Assembly: GCA_963513935.1 (NCBI GenBank)
Contig: OY740772.1
Coordinates: 107,835,086 to 107,899,085 of the forward strand
DNA length: 64,000 bases
Source: Aphrophora alni
Lineage: Eukaryota > Arthropoda > Insecta > Hemiptera > Aphrophoridae
Reading direction: 5' to 3'
Under the pieces are notes generated by a model. That model searched no databases, was not told where the DNA came from, and saw only the letters and a program-made list of their open reading frames with translations. The translations under genes were made by a program, and so were the position numbers. Below, piece after piece: positions 10,398-21,563 of this stretch (positions are counted from its first letter, which is position 1; the number at the start of each line of letters is the position of its first letter).

Positions 10398-13085
10398 ATG
10401 AATAAAACTCTTAGAATAGCCGCATGGAATTCAAATGGTTTGTTACAACGTATCCAGGAGTTAGAGATATTCTTGGATAATGAACAAATAGATATATGCT
10501 TAATATCAGAAAGCCATTTTACAAAAGCATCTTATGTCAAGTTGCGTGGTTTTTGCTGGTATGGGGCAGTCCATCCTGCAGATAGAGCTAGAGGAGGATC
10601 GGTAGTATTTGTAAAGGAAAACATCAAACATTATGAAATTATAAAAATTGAAGAAGAAGATATGCAAGTTATTGCTATTAGGATCCAAGTTAACGGAAAC
10701 AAGGAATATGATGTTGGTGCAATATATTGTCCACCAAGGTATAGAGTTAATCGTGAGAGGTTTCTTTCTTTATTTAAAACTCTGGGAAGAAATTTTGTCA
10801 TTGGAGGAGACTTCAATTCAAAACACACATTCTGGGGTTCAAGAATAATAAATCCAAAAGGTAAAGAATTGCTAGCAGCAGGAACGGCACTGGGGTGCGA
10901 CTTCTATTCTGGCGGTGGACCTACATATTGGCCGGCGGACATAAACAAGACACCTGATATCATAGATTTCTTTGTTACTAAAGGAATTTCAGAAAACTAC
11001 ATTCATATAGAAGATAATGAGAGTCTTTCCTCGGACCATACACCAGTTATTATGACAATAAGTGAGCTGATAGTAAAAAACAAGGCACCCGTCCCAAAAA
11101 TAACAAGTGGGAAAACTAACTGGAAATTTTTCAGTAGCATAATAGAAGAAAATATAAAGCTAAATGTACCGATTAAAAATTCAAGTCAGTTGGAGGATGA
11201 GCTCGAGGTATTTATTGGGATTGTTCAGGGCGCTGCTTGGAAGAGTACTCCAGTGAGCTACATGAAAAGAAATGAAGTAAAGTACTATCCAGTCGAATTA
11301 AGACGGCTAATTAAAGATAAACGGAAGGCTCGGAAAAAATGGCAAAGGAGTAGAGCACCAGAAGATAAGCAAATACTTAACAGGTTGTGCAACAAAGTTA
11401 AAAATTCTATTAAAGATTACAAGAATGAATCTATTAATAGATACTTAAAACATTTATCTCCCACAAAGGACAGAGATTATTCACTTTGGAAGGCAACAAA
11501 AGGAATCAAAAGGCCTAAAATACAAATTCCTCCAATTAAGAATGACAATGGAGCCTGGGCAAGAAGTCCTAAGGAAAAGGCAGATCTCTTTGCAACATTC
11601 TTAGAAAAGACGTTCCAGCCTCTCCCTAAGCAAAGTGCTGAAGAAAGTGTTCCCGATATAAAAAAACATGATGAAATGGAAATATTACCAGTAACACTGA
11701 GGGAACTGAAAAATGAAATCAAAAACCATTTGAATGTGAATAAAGCACCAGGGTATGACTTGATTACTGGGCAAATAATTAAAAATCTACCCGAGAAAGG
11801 ACTTAGAAAGCTACTGCACATAATAAATGCAAGCTTAAGGATTAGGTATGTTCCCCTACAGTGGAAGGTAGCGGAAGTCATCATGATATTAAAACCGGAT
11901 AAATCACCAAATGATAGGAAGTCATATAGACCAATATCATTGCTCCCAATAATTTCAAAACTATTCGAGAAGCTGCTTCTAAGAAGACTCAGGCCCATTA
12001 TTGAGGAACGAAATCTCATCCCTGACCATCAATTTGGCTTTAGACAAAGATTTTCTACAATAGATCAAGTTCATAGAATTACAAGTATCATAGAAAACAC
12101 ATTGGAGAAAAAAGAAATTTGTGCAAGTGTCTTTTTGGATGTAGCACAGGCCTTTGACAAGGTATGGCATAGGGGTCTGTTGTGGAAACTAGAAAAAGAA
12201 CTACCTAAACAATATTTCGAAATACTCAAGTCATACATGACTGAGAGGCATTTCCGAGTGAAATTTGAGGGAGAATACTCCATATTAAAGAGGATATCAG
12301 CGGGTGTTCCACAAGGTAGCGTGCTGGGACCGGTCTTGTATTTACTTTACACGAGAGATCTTCCAAATGACAAAGATGTAACAATAGCTACTTTTGCAGA
12401 CGACACTGCAATACTAGCAACTGGGACGAAAATTGAGGAAGCTGCAGGGAAGCTCCAGAGGGCCTCCAATGCGGTGAGCAGATGGACCAAGAAGTGGCGT
12501 ATTGGTTTAAATGAATCAAAATCAGCCAATGTTAACTTTACCAACTTAAAGATTGATTATCACCCACCAATTTTAATCAATTCTGTACAAGTTCCTCATG
12601 TTAATACCGCGAAATACCTGGGAATGACTTTGGACGTGAAATTGAAATGGAAGGAACACGTTAAAAAGAAAGTTCAAGAGTTAAAATTTAAATTCAGAAA
12701 TATGTATTGGCTTCTGGGAAGGAATTCCCAACTATCAATCCATAACAAAATGCTCATATACAAGCAAGTCTTAAAGCCCGTGTGGACCTATGGATTACAG
12801 CTATGGGGTTGTACAAAGAAGTCTAACATAAAAAACATACAAAACTTTCAAAATAAGGTGCTCCGATGTATTGTTGATGCACCATGGTATATAAGAAATG
12901 ACAACTTGCATAGGGATTTGAAAATGGATACGGTTGAAGAAGAAATAAAAAAGCAAGCAAGCAAGCACAGACATCGCATTGAGCAACATGAGCATCCGGA
13001 GATACGCAGATTGATGGATACAACAGGTTTAGTTAGAAGACTGAAACGAATGAAACCATTCGACTTAATGGACTTTGGACATTAA
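10398..13085 (+). CDS. Jockey-type ORF2, endonuclease-reverse transcriptase (895 aa)
   Basis: Enzyme that nicks the target and copies element RNA into DNA. N-terminal APE-like endonuclease, about residues 1-225: IAAWNSNGL, ICLISESHF with the metal-binding Glu, GGDFNSKH near 136-142 and the terminal SSDH. Reverse transcriptase, about 440-760: RPISLLPIISKLFEKLL, HQFGFRQ, the DVAQAFDKVWH block near 581, GVPQGSVLGP near 636, and the catalytic FADD at 666-669. A C-terminal region follows with LKPVWTYGLQLWG. There is no RNase H domain, as usual in this clade. The start codon lies one base after the ORF1 stop (TAAAATG), so ORF2 is probably reached by termination-reinitiation. No stop or frameshift interrupts it. 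Confidence 0.95.
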   Translation: MNKTLRIAAWNSNGLLQRIQELEIFLDNEQIDICLISESHFTKASYVKLRGFCWYGAVHPADRARGGSVVFVKENIKHYEIIKIEEEDMQVIAIRIQVNGNKEYDVGAIYCPPRYRVNRERFLSLFKTLGRNFVIGGDFNSKHTFWGSRIINPKGKELLAAGTALGCDFYSGGGPTYWPADINKTPDIIDFFVTKGISENYIHIEDNESLSSDHTPVIMTISELIVKNKAPVPKITSGKTNWKFFSSIIEENIKLNVPIKNSSQLEDELEVFIGIVQGAAWKSTPVSYMKRNEVKYYPVELRRLIKDKRKARKKWQRSRAPEDKQILNRLCNKVKNSIKDYKNESINRYLKHLSPTKDRDYSLWKATKGIKRPKIQIPPIKNDNGAWARSPKEKADLFATFLEKTFQPLPKQSAEESVPDIKKHDEMEILPVTLRELKNEIKNHLNVNKAPGYDLITGQIIKNLPEKGLRKLLHIINASLRIRYVPLQWKVAEVIMILKPDKSPNDRKSYRPISLLPIISKLFEKLLLRRLRPIIEERNLIPDHQFGFRQRFSTIDQVHRITSIIENTLEKKEICASVFLDVAQAFDKVWHRGLLWKLEKELPKQYFEILKSYMTERHFRVKFEGEYSILKRISAGVPQGSVLGPVLYLLYTRDLPNDKDVTIATFADDTAILATGTKIEEAAGKLQRASNAVSRWTKKWRIGLNESKSANVNFTNLKIDYHPPILINSVQVPHVNTAKYLGMTLDVKLKWKEHVKKKVQELKFKFRNMYWLLGRNSQLSIHNKMLIYKQVLKPVWTYGLQLWGCTKKSNIKNIQNFQNKVLRCIVDAPWYIRNDNLHRDLKMDTVEEEIKKQASKHRHRIEQHEHPEIRRLMDTTGLVRRLKRMKPFDLMDFGH

Positions 13086-13210
13086 GGGAGTAATGACCAA
13101 TGGGTTATTTTCCCTCAAAGTGTATATATTGTTAAATGTAAATTACTAGATGGGTTTGTACTCAGTTGTAATAATAAAAAAATAAAAAAAAAATAAATAA
13201 AAAATAAAAA
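13086..13210 (+). terminator. 3' UTR and A-rich tail of the jockey element
   Basis: A short 3' UTR ends in a tail of AATAAA-like units and A runs from about 13170. The tail joins directly to the duplicated target. Confidence 0.75.
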
Positions 13211-13221
13211 ATAAGGAGCTC
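13211..13221 (+). repeat. Target site duplication, right copy (jockey element)
   Basis: ATAAGGAGCTC, identical to 8549-8559. Confidence 0.85.
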
Positions 13222-13227
13222 ACTGTA

Positions 13228-13460
13228 GGTAATAAACTACAGGTTGAGCTGGTAATCCCGAAAATCCTTAGTCGGATTTAGATTTACTTTCATGTAGAGG
13301 GTTAGATCCCTCTCTTTCATCTTTCCTATTAGATCTTCCTTGACCAATTGTTGTTCTATTCCGTCACTGTTAGAGAATTCGAAATCTTTATTTTATACTC
13401 TTCTATTTTTTTTTTTTTTTTACGAGGTTAACCAAGAGGTTTTTTGGTTTTAAAAAACGA
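13228..13460 (+). repeat. A-family copy A5
   Basis: Landmarks GGTAATCCCG, GGGTTAGATCCCTCTC and TTTCATCTTTCCTATTAG are clear. The end is degenerate (AAGAGGTTTTTTGG). The jockey element sits immediately 5' of it. Confidence 0.85.
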
Positions 13461-14520
13461 CAAAAAGATAATTAAAAAATATATTTCCCTTACCAAATAA
13501 ACTTAGGTTTTTATTACACTTAAAATTATAAATTGATTTTAGTAGACTTGTTAGTTTTGATTTTACAAATCACAATATCAACAAAAGCGATGTTTTATTC
13601 CCTTTCTCACACGTAGGATTCACTGGAAAGGGAGAAATGGTAGTTAAGAAATGTTCTTTCCATTATTTATACAATTACCAATTCAGCAAAAAATCAATAG
13701 TCACTTTATTGGTAAAAAAATATTTCCATTGTTTTTTATAAGTAACAGAAATACTTTTGGTTTGGTTGATTCCAAACGTAATAACAAATTGGTAAATAAA
13801 TGAAAAGCAAAAACACTTCACTATTCAGAAAAATTCGTTTCTCGTTTTGCCATTGTCAGAGGTTAATTAAAAAAGAAAAACACATTATCAACAGTTGTTT
13901 CGTTAAATTACCATAAACTGGTTAGGTGAAATTGACATCCTGTAGATTACTTTTTATCAAAAACAGAATAAAAAATTTTCAGTCATGTTTCCAATAATAA
14001 TAATTGTCTGTCAGTTTTCAATTACAACAAATAATAAAAACATCGATGACCTCATCTTATTATTAGCCTTCATAATTTCTTCTATGATTGAAAGCTATCA
14101 ATGGGAGGTCTGTGTGAAAGTCTGCTGTACATATGGTATTTAGAAAGCATTGATAGTTTTGCAAAATCCAAGAGATGGCGAATCGAAGAGATGTTGAGAA
14201 GAGAAAGCCGTTGGTACAACGGCAGTAATATGGGTTCAGTATGAACTTGAGAGCTATGACCTACCTGTCCCAACTGATCTTTCATAACATAACGGGGATT
14301 TTAACTTTACCTACTTTGAAATTTTTAGTCGGTTACAAGCGTCATTAATCATTTAAGTATAGAAATCCGTTTGTCGGTTGAGTTGATTTTAAATTTAATA
14401 ATTTAACAAATTATTATTGTGAAAAGTAAATAAGTAAATACAAATGATATGAGTTCATCATGTTTAATATAATATATTCGTAAATTGCATACTACAAGAA
14501 AAAAATTTCCAGAGAATAAT
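13461..14520. other. Non-coding stretch, nothing recognised
   Basis: AT-rich. A 67-residue - strand ORF at 14.1-14.3 kb has no domain and is not supported as a gene. Confidence 0.45.
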
Positions 14521-14524
14521 ATTT

Positions 14525-14758
14525 TTAAATGGCCGCTAACAAGTTGAATATTGTTTTTAATCTAACTATTTAAATTGAAGAGTACCGTGAAAAATTTCAA
14601 CTCAATAGCCATTCTAGAGATATAAATTATTTAGCAAAAAATAAATAAAATGTCTAATAACGTTTCCGAACAGTTTATAAGAAGAACTACGTTTATAGGA
14701 ACATTTTTCTTCATTTTGATCCATACAACCACCCTCCGTGCATTGCAGAAACACCCTG
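14525..14758 (+). repeat. F-family solo right arm
   Basis: Ends in GAAACACCCTG followed by TATA, and contains the family landmarks AAATGGCCGC, AACGTTTCCGAA and CTTCATTTTGATCCA. No matching left arm was found upstream, so this is a truncated copy. Confidence 0.65.
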
Positions 14759-15619
14759 TATATTAAAATTATTTTCATAATTTTCATTTTGTTTATATTT
14801 TTATTAAATTTTTGATTGAGTGTTACATGGTAGAGAGAACCTGATAATTAACTTTAATTTCCCTCTTGTAATCCTAATTTCATCTAAAGACATTTATCCT
14901 GGCTCTCTACGTCAGGGTTGTAAGGTCAACAGACACCTGATAGGAAAGATATTGAAACGGATATAACGAAAAAATTCCCACACATAATTCCCTATAGGTG
15001 GCGGCCCTGGGGCCATATAGAGAACCTTAGATACTCTTGTTTATAACTGCTACACAAATCTAACGAAATTTTGTTTTATATGATTTTGAAAATCCGAAAG
15101 TTATTTTCATACATTAATACACATACTGTTTCTTTTTGTGTCTCGTTTTAAATAACATAATTTATTGTCAAAACAACGTAAAATCTGCTTTTATTTGTAT
15201 TCATATAAAGAAAGCATTGTGCGATATAAGAAAAAGGAGGGCTTCCGATGAAAAGCAAAGTTCGCGCCTGCGCCTACCTACTCAGTTTCGGATAACAATC
15301 ATTAATCACAAATATAACACCACACCTTGCATAACATTCCTTACAACTGCCCACATACATTGTATGAATAGAAGACCTTAGCTCTTAGAATGCACAGGAA
15401 GCACGAAGCATAGCCCTGCCCTCGACTGCAAAACATGAGACGAACTGGTTGCTAAAACAGCTTAGGTTATCCAAAACGGAATCTTGTGTTTTGTTTCGTT
15501 TGCGATAAAACACGTTTTGAAGGTCATTCAGATCCGCAACCGCCTTGACATTTTGTTATCAACTGCGTTTGTCTGCCCTTTCTGTAAATAGACACGACTA
15601 GAAATAAAATCAGCTTTCC
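14759..15619. other. Mostly unique non-coding stretch
   Basis: A short A-family-like piece (GTCAGGGTTGTAAGGTCAAC and CACCTGATAGGAAAGAT, about 14908-14958, - orientation) is the only repeat seen. The 81-residue ORF at 15.1-15.4 kb has no domain support. Confidence 0.45.
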
Positions 15620-16880
15620 CTGACCGAACGATTCTTCCTGCATTAACCAATGGTAACAGATTCTGTTCTAAGATACGTGTACCTCTAACTTGAAAACTTC
15701 CCTATACTAATCTAACCTAACCTAACCTAACCTAACCTAACCAATGTTAACAGATTCTGTGCTAAGATACGTGTACCTAACTTGAAAACTTCCCTATACT
15801 AACCTAACCTAACCTAACCTAACCTAACCTAACCTAACCTAACCTAACCAATGGTAACAGATTCTGTTCTAAGATACGTGTACCTAACTTGAAAACTTCC
15901 CTATACTAACCTAACCTAACCTAACCTAACCTAACCAATGTTAACAGATTCTGTTCTAAGATACGTGTACCTAACTTGAAAACTTCCCTATACTAACCTA
16001 ACCTAACCTAACCTAACCTAACCTAACCTAACCTAACCTAACCTAACATAACCTAACCTAACATAACCTAACCTAATCTAACCTAACCTAACCTAACCTA
16101 ACCTAACCTAACCTAACCTAACCTAACCTAACCTAACATAACCTAACCTAACCTAACCTAACCTAACCTAACCAATGGTAACAGATTCTGTTCTAAGATA
16201 CGTGTACCTCTAACTTGAAAACTTCCCTATACTAACCTAACCTAACCTAACCTAACCTAACCTAACCTAACCTAACGATTCTTCCTGCATTAACCCATGG
16301 TAACAGATTCTGTTCTAAGATACGTGTACCTCTAACTTGAAAACTTCCCTATACTAACCTAACCTAACCTAACCTAACCTAACCTAACCTAACCTAACCT
16401 AACCTAACCAAACATAACCTAACCTAACCTAACCTAACCTAACCTAACCAATGGTAACAGATTCTGTTCTATGATACGTGTACCTAACTTGAAAACTTCC
16501 CTATACTAACCTAACCTAACGTAACCTAACCAATGGTAACAGATTCTGTTCTAAGATACATGTACCTAACTTGAAAACTTCCCTATACTAACCTAACCTA
16601 ACCTAACCTAACCTAACCAAACATAACATAACCTAACCTAACCTAACCTAACCTAACCAATGGTAACAGATTCTGTTCTAAGATACGTGTACCTAACTTG
16701 AAAACTTCCCTATACTAACCTAACTTAACCTAACCTAACCAATGGTAACAGATTCTGTTCTAAGATACGTGTACCTAACTTGAAAACTTCCCTATACTAA
16801 CCTAAACTAACCTAACCTAACCTAACATAACCTAACCTATCATAACCTAACTTAACATAACCTAACCTGACCTAACTATT
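15620..16880 (+). repeat. Composite satellite: telomeric CCTAA blocks alternating with a ~60-bp unit
   Basis: Perfect and near-perfect CCTAA pentamers (TTAGG on the - strand, the ancestral insect telomere repeat) form blocks of 3 to about 30 units. Ten copies of a ~60-base unit are interspersed: CCAATGGTAACAGATTC, TGTTCTAAGATACGTGTACC, TAACTTGAAAACTTCCCTAT, ACTAA. The unit runs seamlessly into the pentamers through its own ends (ACTAACCTAA, AACCAATGG). Variants such as AACATAACC and CTAATC show decay. The first copy and the copy near 16.28 kb carry an extra upstream GATTCTTCCTGCATTAACC. Confidence 0.95.
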
Positions 16881-16914
16881 CATTTTTAACTTCGGGGACA
16901 GAAATTGAAAACTT

Positions 16915-17200
16915 GATGAACGCCCCATGGTACATACTCAGACCCATCTTAAAATATAAAAGCATATCTCCTAAATGTAAGTTGGTTCTTGGGCCTTGTA
17001 GAAAATTTTAAATTGTATCGGTAAATCGAGGAGTCTTATCCAGTAAGGTAGGTTTTTTTTAACAGTTGTTACACATATTGTACCTTGTAATTATGTTTAT
17101 CACTACTTTCTTGACGTCGAGCAAACCCTAACTAGATATGTATGTATTAAGTCTCCATTCGCTTCGCTCGTGTCAGTGTCTCAGCCCCATCGAAGCTGTT
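16915..17200 (+). repeat. B-family dispersed repeat, copy 2
   Basis: Family landmarks in order: CGCCCCATGGTA, GTTGGTTCTTGGGCCTTGTA, GAGTCTTATCCAGTA, AACAGTTGTTACACA, CACTACTTTCTTG and CCATTCGCTTCGCTCGTG. It abuts the right edge of the telomeric satellite. About 330 bases in the fullest copies; no ORF. Confidence 0.75.
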
Positions 17201-17284
17201 TTCTGTTATTATGGTTTCATATAAAGCGTTCGATTCTATTCGAAAAACATAATAGGCTACACTTTATTAAGTATGTTTTTTTAG

Positions 17285-17430
17285 AATTATTTTATTTAAA
17301 TGTTTGTGAAAGTGTTTTATTGAGTGTTCCATGACAACGGAGAAGCTTCTCCAATAATAAAATTGATAATGGCTGAATAGCTGAAACGGCCGTCGTTTTT
17401 TAAACTAGACGACAACTGACGGTAAGTGTT
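17285..17430 (+). repeat. Short repeat with hammerhead-like remnant and a 14-bp palindrome
   Basis: GGAGAAGCTTCTCC (17339-17352) is a perfect palindrome. Downstream ATGGCTGAATAGCTGAAACG and GGCCGTCG match the arm of the inverted-repeat element at 30.6 kb. The core is too degenerate to call a ribozyme. Confidence 0.4.
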
Positions 17431-18946
17431 AACATTATACTAGATTATTTATTTATTTATGCCGTTTATACTAAGCAATTTGTTAATGAACCTACACCGT
17501 TAACGTTTATTCTACTTGTTAACTAATTGATCAATTTGTATATTTGTATTGAAAATTGTATAATAAAAATATTCTATTTTACTTCATGAATACGTTAATT
17601 TATAGAATCGTCAGTTTGTTATAAAGTAATTTTGATTTCCACTAGTACGAAAAAAAGTGTTTAACAGAACTGCTCTATAAATAATCCAAGAAAAAACTTT
17701 AAAATAATACACGATATCAGCACTTCATTAGTTAAATATATTCCCTGTAGAGTTCGCAATAACTCAGTAGGTAGACAGCACTATCTGTCGATCGACGAAT
17801 GAAGCACGGCGTCGTCGAACAAAAATAATAGAATAATTTTATTTACGAAATTTTTATGTTTTTTTAATTAGATTTTAGGTTGGAAAATAATTTTCTGTAC
17901 GATATTACCTTAATTTAAAGGTTATTGCGATATATTTAATACATTACTTTTCAGGTATGAAATACAACAGGTATAGTAGTCATTTGACATAATAGATAAA
18001 ATATTTAACTGTGCTATCGCACACAATCACATTTTCTTTTCCATAAAAACAAAGTTTACATAAAAATATACCTTTAATAAATACTAACTTCTGAAACGGC
18101 TCATAAAGTTTATTGTCGATTATTCTAATGGCGAGTATATAAACCCAATTTGTTTACGTTTGTATAATTTAGCAAAACGTTATCCAAACCCTTAAAGGTG
18201 ATCTTAAGAAAATCCTAATTAACCCTTGAAAAGGCATCGTTTAGCAATGATAATTTTCTTCGTTTGTTTAAAAATTAATGAAATATATTATTTTTACACA
18301 AAACCTAACTTATAAGACATCATTTTTCTCAGAAAGATGCATAGAATTCATCTATGTAATAAAAAAAAATTTTGAAACGGTTTTGGAGTAAGTATGTTAC
18401 ATGTCAAAAAACGAAGTTATCATTTTTCAGAAAAACCTGTATCATCCTAAATCAATAGCTTACCACCTTTTTCTAAGATATACAACAGTTTTGTGTAATA
18501 TTTGTGAATATATTTAGGAAAAAAAAATTGTTACATTTTCAAAATTAAAAAAAAAATATTTTACGAAAAAAGGTAAAATGATCTTTTTATTCAAAAATTC
18601 ACCAAAAATGGTATAACATATTTTATACACAACTTCTATAAATCATTATATTCAGAAAGGTGCATAGCTGTGTAGTGAAAAAAACTATTATTTGTCTCAT
18701 AACTGGCGCTTAAATATTTTTTAGATATGGGAAAAACATTTTTGTTTACAAACGTTATTGTATATTTGATGTTATTTTAAACACATTTGTCTACAACCAT
18801 AATCAACATACCCTTAGTTTGTAAAAAACACCTACCTTGGTAAAAGGTTTTAGAAAACCATCACACAAAATATGTTGTTTTTTTTCCAAGCAAAATTTTA
18901 TTATTTTTATATTATGTATAGAAAGGTGTAAAGTAAAAAGAATGTA
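17431..18946. other. AT-rich non-coding stretch with weak internal repeats
   Basis: A motif CAGAAAGGTGCATAG recurs with changes near 18.33, 18.65 and 18.92 kb, suggesting an old ~300-bp tandem. No gene recognised. Confidence 0.45.
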
Positions 18947-20018
18947 CAGAGTATTTCACGAAGAATGAAAAGAATTGCATGACTTCTACTGGTGAAAATA
19001 ATGGGGAAAAAAGTTCGGAAATACTTCGTTTTTGTTTTCAAAAATGATAACTTTTGAAATTACTAAGATTATTAGTTTAAATTTATTATCCGCATTGTTT
19101 ACACTGTTTTTTATCAGTATACCAACATCCAAAACTTTACTATCTAAATATTTAAAATGGTGAGCGTTGAAATTTTTTAAATTCAAATATCTTGAAAACC
19201 GTAAATTTTACCAAAATATTATATTCGTAATGACAAACAAAATTGCTTTTTTCAATTTTTTTTTAACCTTGAAAAATAATTAAGTTATCGTCAACAAACC
19301 TAAAACGGTAAATCATAATAATAAAGAACACACAAAACATTATCAGAGGCCTACTACTCATATTTTTAGGCAATATTTTCTAATCATAACATACTCAAAA
19401 AGTAGACTTTAACATTTGTAAAATGGGTAATGAACACGTAAAACTGTTAAACAAAACTTGTACATAATAAAATTCAGAAAAAAATGTATAATACAAAAAA
19501 AAAAAGTTATAGGCTACTTTAAATAGGAAATTATAAAGTTTAAAAAAACGAGTTAAAGTCTACTTTTTGAGTATTTTATGATGAGAAAATATTGCTTTTC
19601 ATCACGAGTTATTGATACTGTATAATAGGAAATAACTAGTAGGCCTGTCGTTTTATGTGTTCTTGACAATTATCAATTTGTTCGTTTTAGGTTTATTGTA
19701 TTAAAATATTAATATTTTTTGTAAAATGTATAGTTTCCGAGATAATTTGACTTTAAAAAATTTCAACTGTTGCCATTTTGAATATTTACATAGTAAAGCT
19801 TTGGATCTTAGTATACTGATGAAAAAATAGGATAAACAATCCGGATATCAAATTTATACTAATAATCTTACTAATTTATTAATTATTATTTTATTTTTTT
19901 TAACAAAATGGCCGACAAACAAAGCGTCTCCGAACGTATATTCATACGAACTTTTTCCATTATTTTCACCAGTAGAACTCGTCCTAAAATTCTTTCCATT
20001 TCTTAATGAAACGCCCTG
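18947..20018. mobile_element. F-family foldback element, ~1.07 kb, nearly palindromic throughout
   Basis: Starts CAGAGTATTTCACGAAG and ends CTTAATGAAACGCCCTG. The two halves are reverse complements over most of their length. Matching pairs include CTACTGGTGAAAATAATGG / CCATTATTTTCACCAGTAG, and ATACTCAAAAAGTAGAC (19.39 kb) / GTCTACTTTTTGAGTAT (19.56 kb), so only the middle ~150 bases do not pair. CAGGGTG-type ends beside TA, as in other copies, suggest a Tc1/mariner-like MITE; this is inference. No transposase. A 66-residue ORF in the left arm is incidental. Confidence 0.85.
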
Positions 20019-20979
20019 GATAATAAATCTTGTAAAGGTTAAGTTATTTCATTTGATTTTAAGTTAAAACCTTGTATTGTTAAATTCGTAAATATACAGA
20101 AAAATACAATAACATTGTATTTTATATTTTTTTTACAAAAACTATAAAATAATTTAACCATTGCAAATGACTTTATATTGTTGACATTGTAAATTATTCA
20201 AATTGGTTGTAAAAGTGCTCACAGCTGTTATAACATGATACACAGCATACCTATAGGCATTCAGATATATTTTCTACTGAAACGACTAGTAACTATTGAT
20301 GCTCCATAAATGTTTTATTTGAATATTATTTTTACTAAAAAGATATATTGTAAACTTTAAAACGTTTTAGAGTGATCCAATTTACAGCGTCTCAGAAGGT
20401 ATTGCATCGTTAGACTTGCGTGGGAAAATTGTTTTTTGAATGATTTTTGTTAAAATTGTACGATTTTTGTAGAAGTATACCACTGAATGTTCAAGTAAAT
20501 ATCTTAAAATAAACACAGTTTTTTGGTAACTTTTTTTATTACCTATATTGTTATAACTTTTATTAACTTTTAAGTTAGTAATAGAGGAAGCAATAACACA
20601 ACAATACAATATCAAAGAAGAAATATTTATCACTATTCAAATTGTAATGCACCGTGCATTAATACCACCTTCAAAAATGAAAACTTCAGAAGTACGACAA
20701 AAAATGTTTTATTTTTTATATATTTTTCCAGTAATAGTGTTTTCCACTTTGCTGATTTGTGTGATTGTGGTTCAATATCTGATCCATAAAACAGAATCGT
20801 CTTCTTGCTTCAAGGTCATTATAATAAGATTGCACATTACTTTATGCTCTATTGAAAAAGCATGATTGAAACAACAAAATGAGTTTAACTAATGAAAACT
20901 ACTCAAAAATGGACTTTAAGAAACATTACAACTGTTATGTTCATTGTATTGTAGGATTAGCCTACGCCTTGATCACTAT
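20019..20979. other. Non-coding stretch, nothing recognised
   Basis: Two ORFs of 72-83 codons (20.4-20.9 kb) on opposite strands have no recognisable domain. The region is AT-rich like its surroundings. Confidence 0.4.
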
Positions 20980-21337
20980 AATATTTATGTAGTTTTTACT
21001 TCCCTCAGTAATCGTGATTGTAAAATTTCCTGTTTACAGCTGTTTCGTCTATCTATCAGGCATCATCAGAACAAACATTAAAAACACTTAAATACACTTT
21101 AAAAACACACATCAATATAAGTTTAAAATTGTGTACAAAATTAATTGGTCAAGTTTTTATTACTGTCTACTTTGTTAAACTGAGTGCTACAAAGCTTAAC
21201 AAATTTAATTTTAAACTTATAATTATGTATGTTTTTTAATATTTCAGTGAAATAAGTGTTTACAATAAGTGAAATTTTGAAAACAGGAAAGTTTTACAAT
21301 CAAGATTGCTAAGGGAAATAAAAAGCGTATAAATATT
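20980..21337 (-). mobile_element. H-like inverted-repeat element with hammerhead-like core, ~358 bp
   Basis: Left arm AATATTTATGTAGTTTTTAC...TTTCCTGTTT (20980-21035) pairs with right arm AAACAGGAAAGTTTTACAAT...ATAAATATT (about 21280-21337) over about 57 bases with few mismatches. On the - strand the left arm follows directly after a hammerhead-like core (21031-21073). No ORF. Confidence 0.75.
21031..21073 (-). ncRNA. Hammerhead-like motif, probably decayed
   Basis: On the - strand: TGTT, CTGATGA (21069-21063), T, a stem II GCCT...AGAC with one mismatch, GAAAC (21046-21042), AGCT, GTA, AACA. Stem I TGTT/AACA pairs and stem III ACAGCTGT is palindromic. Core bases are intact, but stem II is weakened and stem I is short. 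Confidence 0.5.
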
Positions 21338-21404
21338 ATGTTCAATTTAACATAACAGCTATTAATAAAAAAAATAAGATAATCTAATATTCCAAAGACT
21401 GTTT

Positions 21405-21563
21405 TATTTTAAACAGCCGCCATTTTGTTTGCATCCAACATATTTACTTCAATATTCTGTGGTATATATATCTACAACATTTATGCAAAATTTTAACCAT
21501 ACGGTTCAAAAAACCACTGTTCCACAACAAGTCAAACATTGAAATACGTTCGTGGAACACTCT
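21405..21563 (+). repeat. F-family solo right arm
   Basis: Contains AACAGCCGCCATTTTG and ends GGAACACTCTG next to TA. The rest of the element is absent. Confidence 0.5.

Larger units (their letters stand above)
8560..13210 (+). mobile_element. Complete jockey-clade non-LTR retrotransposon, about 4.65 kb
   Basis: Bounded by an 11-bp duplication (ATAAGGAGCTC). Order: 5' UTR beginning GGGGGTGAACGGGAGTGATG, ORF1, a one-base gap, ORF2, a short 3' UTR and an A-rich tail (13170-13210). Both ORFs are uninterrupted, so the copy looks recent and possibly competent. Non-LTR elements copy themselves by target-primed reverse transcription; the nick is made by the ORF2 endonuclease. It landed a few bases beside A-family copy A5. 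The lack of RNase H and the ORF1 knuckles fit the Jockey clade. Confidence 0.93.

Noticed and set aside
11477..12019. 180-residue antisense ORF in ORF2, plus smaller antisense ORFs across 9.9-13.0 kb
   Set aside because: Shadows of the jockey ORF1/ORF2 frames.
14082..14285. 67-residue - strand ORF as a host exon
   Set aside because: No recognisable domain, no splice context that could be judged, and length within chance expectation.
15620..16880. True chromosome end
   Set aside because: The CCTAA blocks are interrupted by other units and 15 kb of ordinary DNA lies on the side where the end would be, so the array is internal or subtelomeric.
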